From: Bacteroidales bacterium
Lineage (GTDB): Bacteria > Bacteroidota > Bacteroidia > Bacteroidales > UBA932
DNA length: 6,970 nucleotides
NCBI GenBank assembly: GCA_004555145.1
Contig: SFJB01000087.1
Span: forward strand, 1 to 6,970
Reading direction: 5' to 3'
Positions 6,654-6,970 of this stretch are shown here, piece by piece (position 1 is the first letter of the stretch; each line of letters opens with the position of its first letter). Below the pieces are notes generated by a model, which saw nothing but the letters and a program-made list of their open reading frames with translations, was not told the origin of the DNA and did not search any database. A program made the translations under genes and the position numbers.

Positions 6654-6970
6654 AAAAGTTCCTCTCCGCAATAACACTTATTTTCCTTTTTGCCATGACA
6701 GTTCTTTCCCAGAATAAAGCCAGCGTGCAGTCGCTGCGGGCGAAATACGACAAAGCCTCTAAACTTGACCGTCCCGAAGAGCAGAAGACAATCCTGCTCG
6801 AACTCAAGCGCAGCGCTCTGGAGCAGCAGCTCTGGTGGGACTATTATTTCGCAATGGACAAGTATGTGGAGGTGAGCGCAAGGCAGAATTGGAAGACGCG
6901 CACCGCCAATCAGGAAGAGATGGACAGGGAAATTGAGAATTGCGGGGTGGCGGTCGTGCAGTTCTACCAC
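6650..6970 (+). CDS. N-terminus of secreted protein, possibly alpha-2-macroglobulin-like (partial)
   Basis: Only the first 107 codons are present; the frame is open to the window end. The ATG shares bases with the folC stop (ATGA). The start reads MKKFLSAITLIFLFAMTVLS-QN: a positive n-region, a hydrophobic stretch at about 4-19, and a likely signal peptidase I site near Ser20/Gln21. There is no lipobox cysteine, so export to the periplasm or beyond is expected, without lipid anchoring. The mature part is charged and predicted helical, with LDRPEEQKTILLELKRSAL (39-57), LWWDYYFAMDKYV (61-73) and ARQNWKTRT (77-85). That pattern reminds me of the N-terminal region of the very large bacterial alpha-2-macroglobulin family proteins common in Bacteroidales, but this is from memory. 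No thioester or bait region can be seen. The signal peptide is the firm part; the family is a guess. Confidence 0.6.
   Translation, partial: MKKFLSAITLIFLFAMTVLSQNKASVQSLRAKYDKASKLDRPEEQKTILLELKRSALEQQLWWDYYFAMDKYVEVSARQNWKTRTANQEEMDREIENCGVAVVQFYH

Overview
The window looks like chromosomal DNA from a member of Bacteroidota, most likely order Bacteroidales. Three intergenic sites match the -33/-7 promoter pattern of that phylum (TTTG or TTG, about 20 nt, then TAnnTTTG). The gene starts lack clear Shine-Dalgarno sequences, the gaps are AT-rich beside fairly GC-rich genes, and the protein types fit. I cannot name a genus. I see no mobile element, tRNA, rRNA, CRISPR array or long repeat.

Layout. 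Positions 45-5349 hold three genes on the minus strand, transcribed from right to left. They are a divergent relative of the second synthase half of PurL (4216-5349), a PIN-PhoH ATPase (2848-4188) and pyruvate phosphate dikinase, ppdK (45-2771). The first two are 27 nt apart and probably form an operon. ppdK has its own promoter, whose -33 element lies in the last sense codon of the PhoH gene. A 59-nt divergent promoter region (5350-5408) separates this block from two plus-strand genes. These are folC (5409-6653) and the start of a secreted protein (6650 to the window end), whose start codon overlaps the folC stop codon as ATGA.

How they fit together. PpdK interconverts pyruvate and phosphoenolpyruvate in central carbon metabolism. 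FolC makes polyglutamated folates, which feed purine synthesis among other pathways. The PurL-like protein keeps the length and several landmarks of a phosphoribosylformylglycinamidine synthase domain, but the segments matching the GKDS and HD motifs have diverged and it has no glutaminase domain. It is probably not a working purine enzyme. Its place between a PhoH ATPase and folC makes it the most interesting object here. The rest reads as ordinary core genome.
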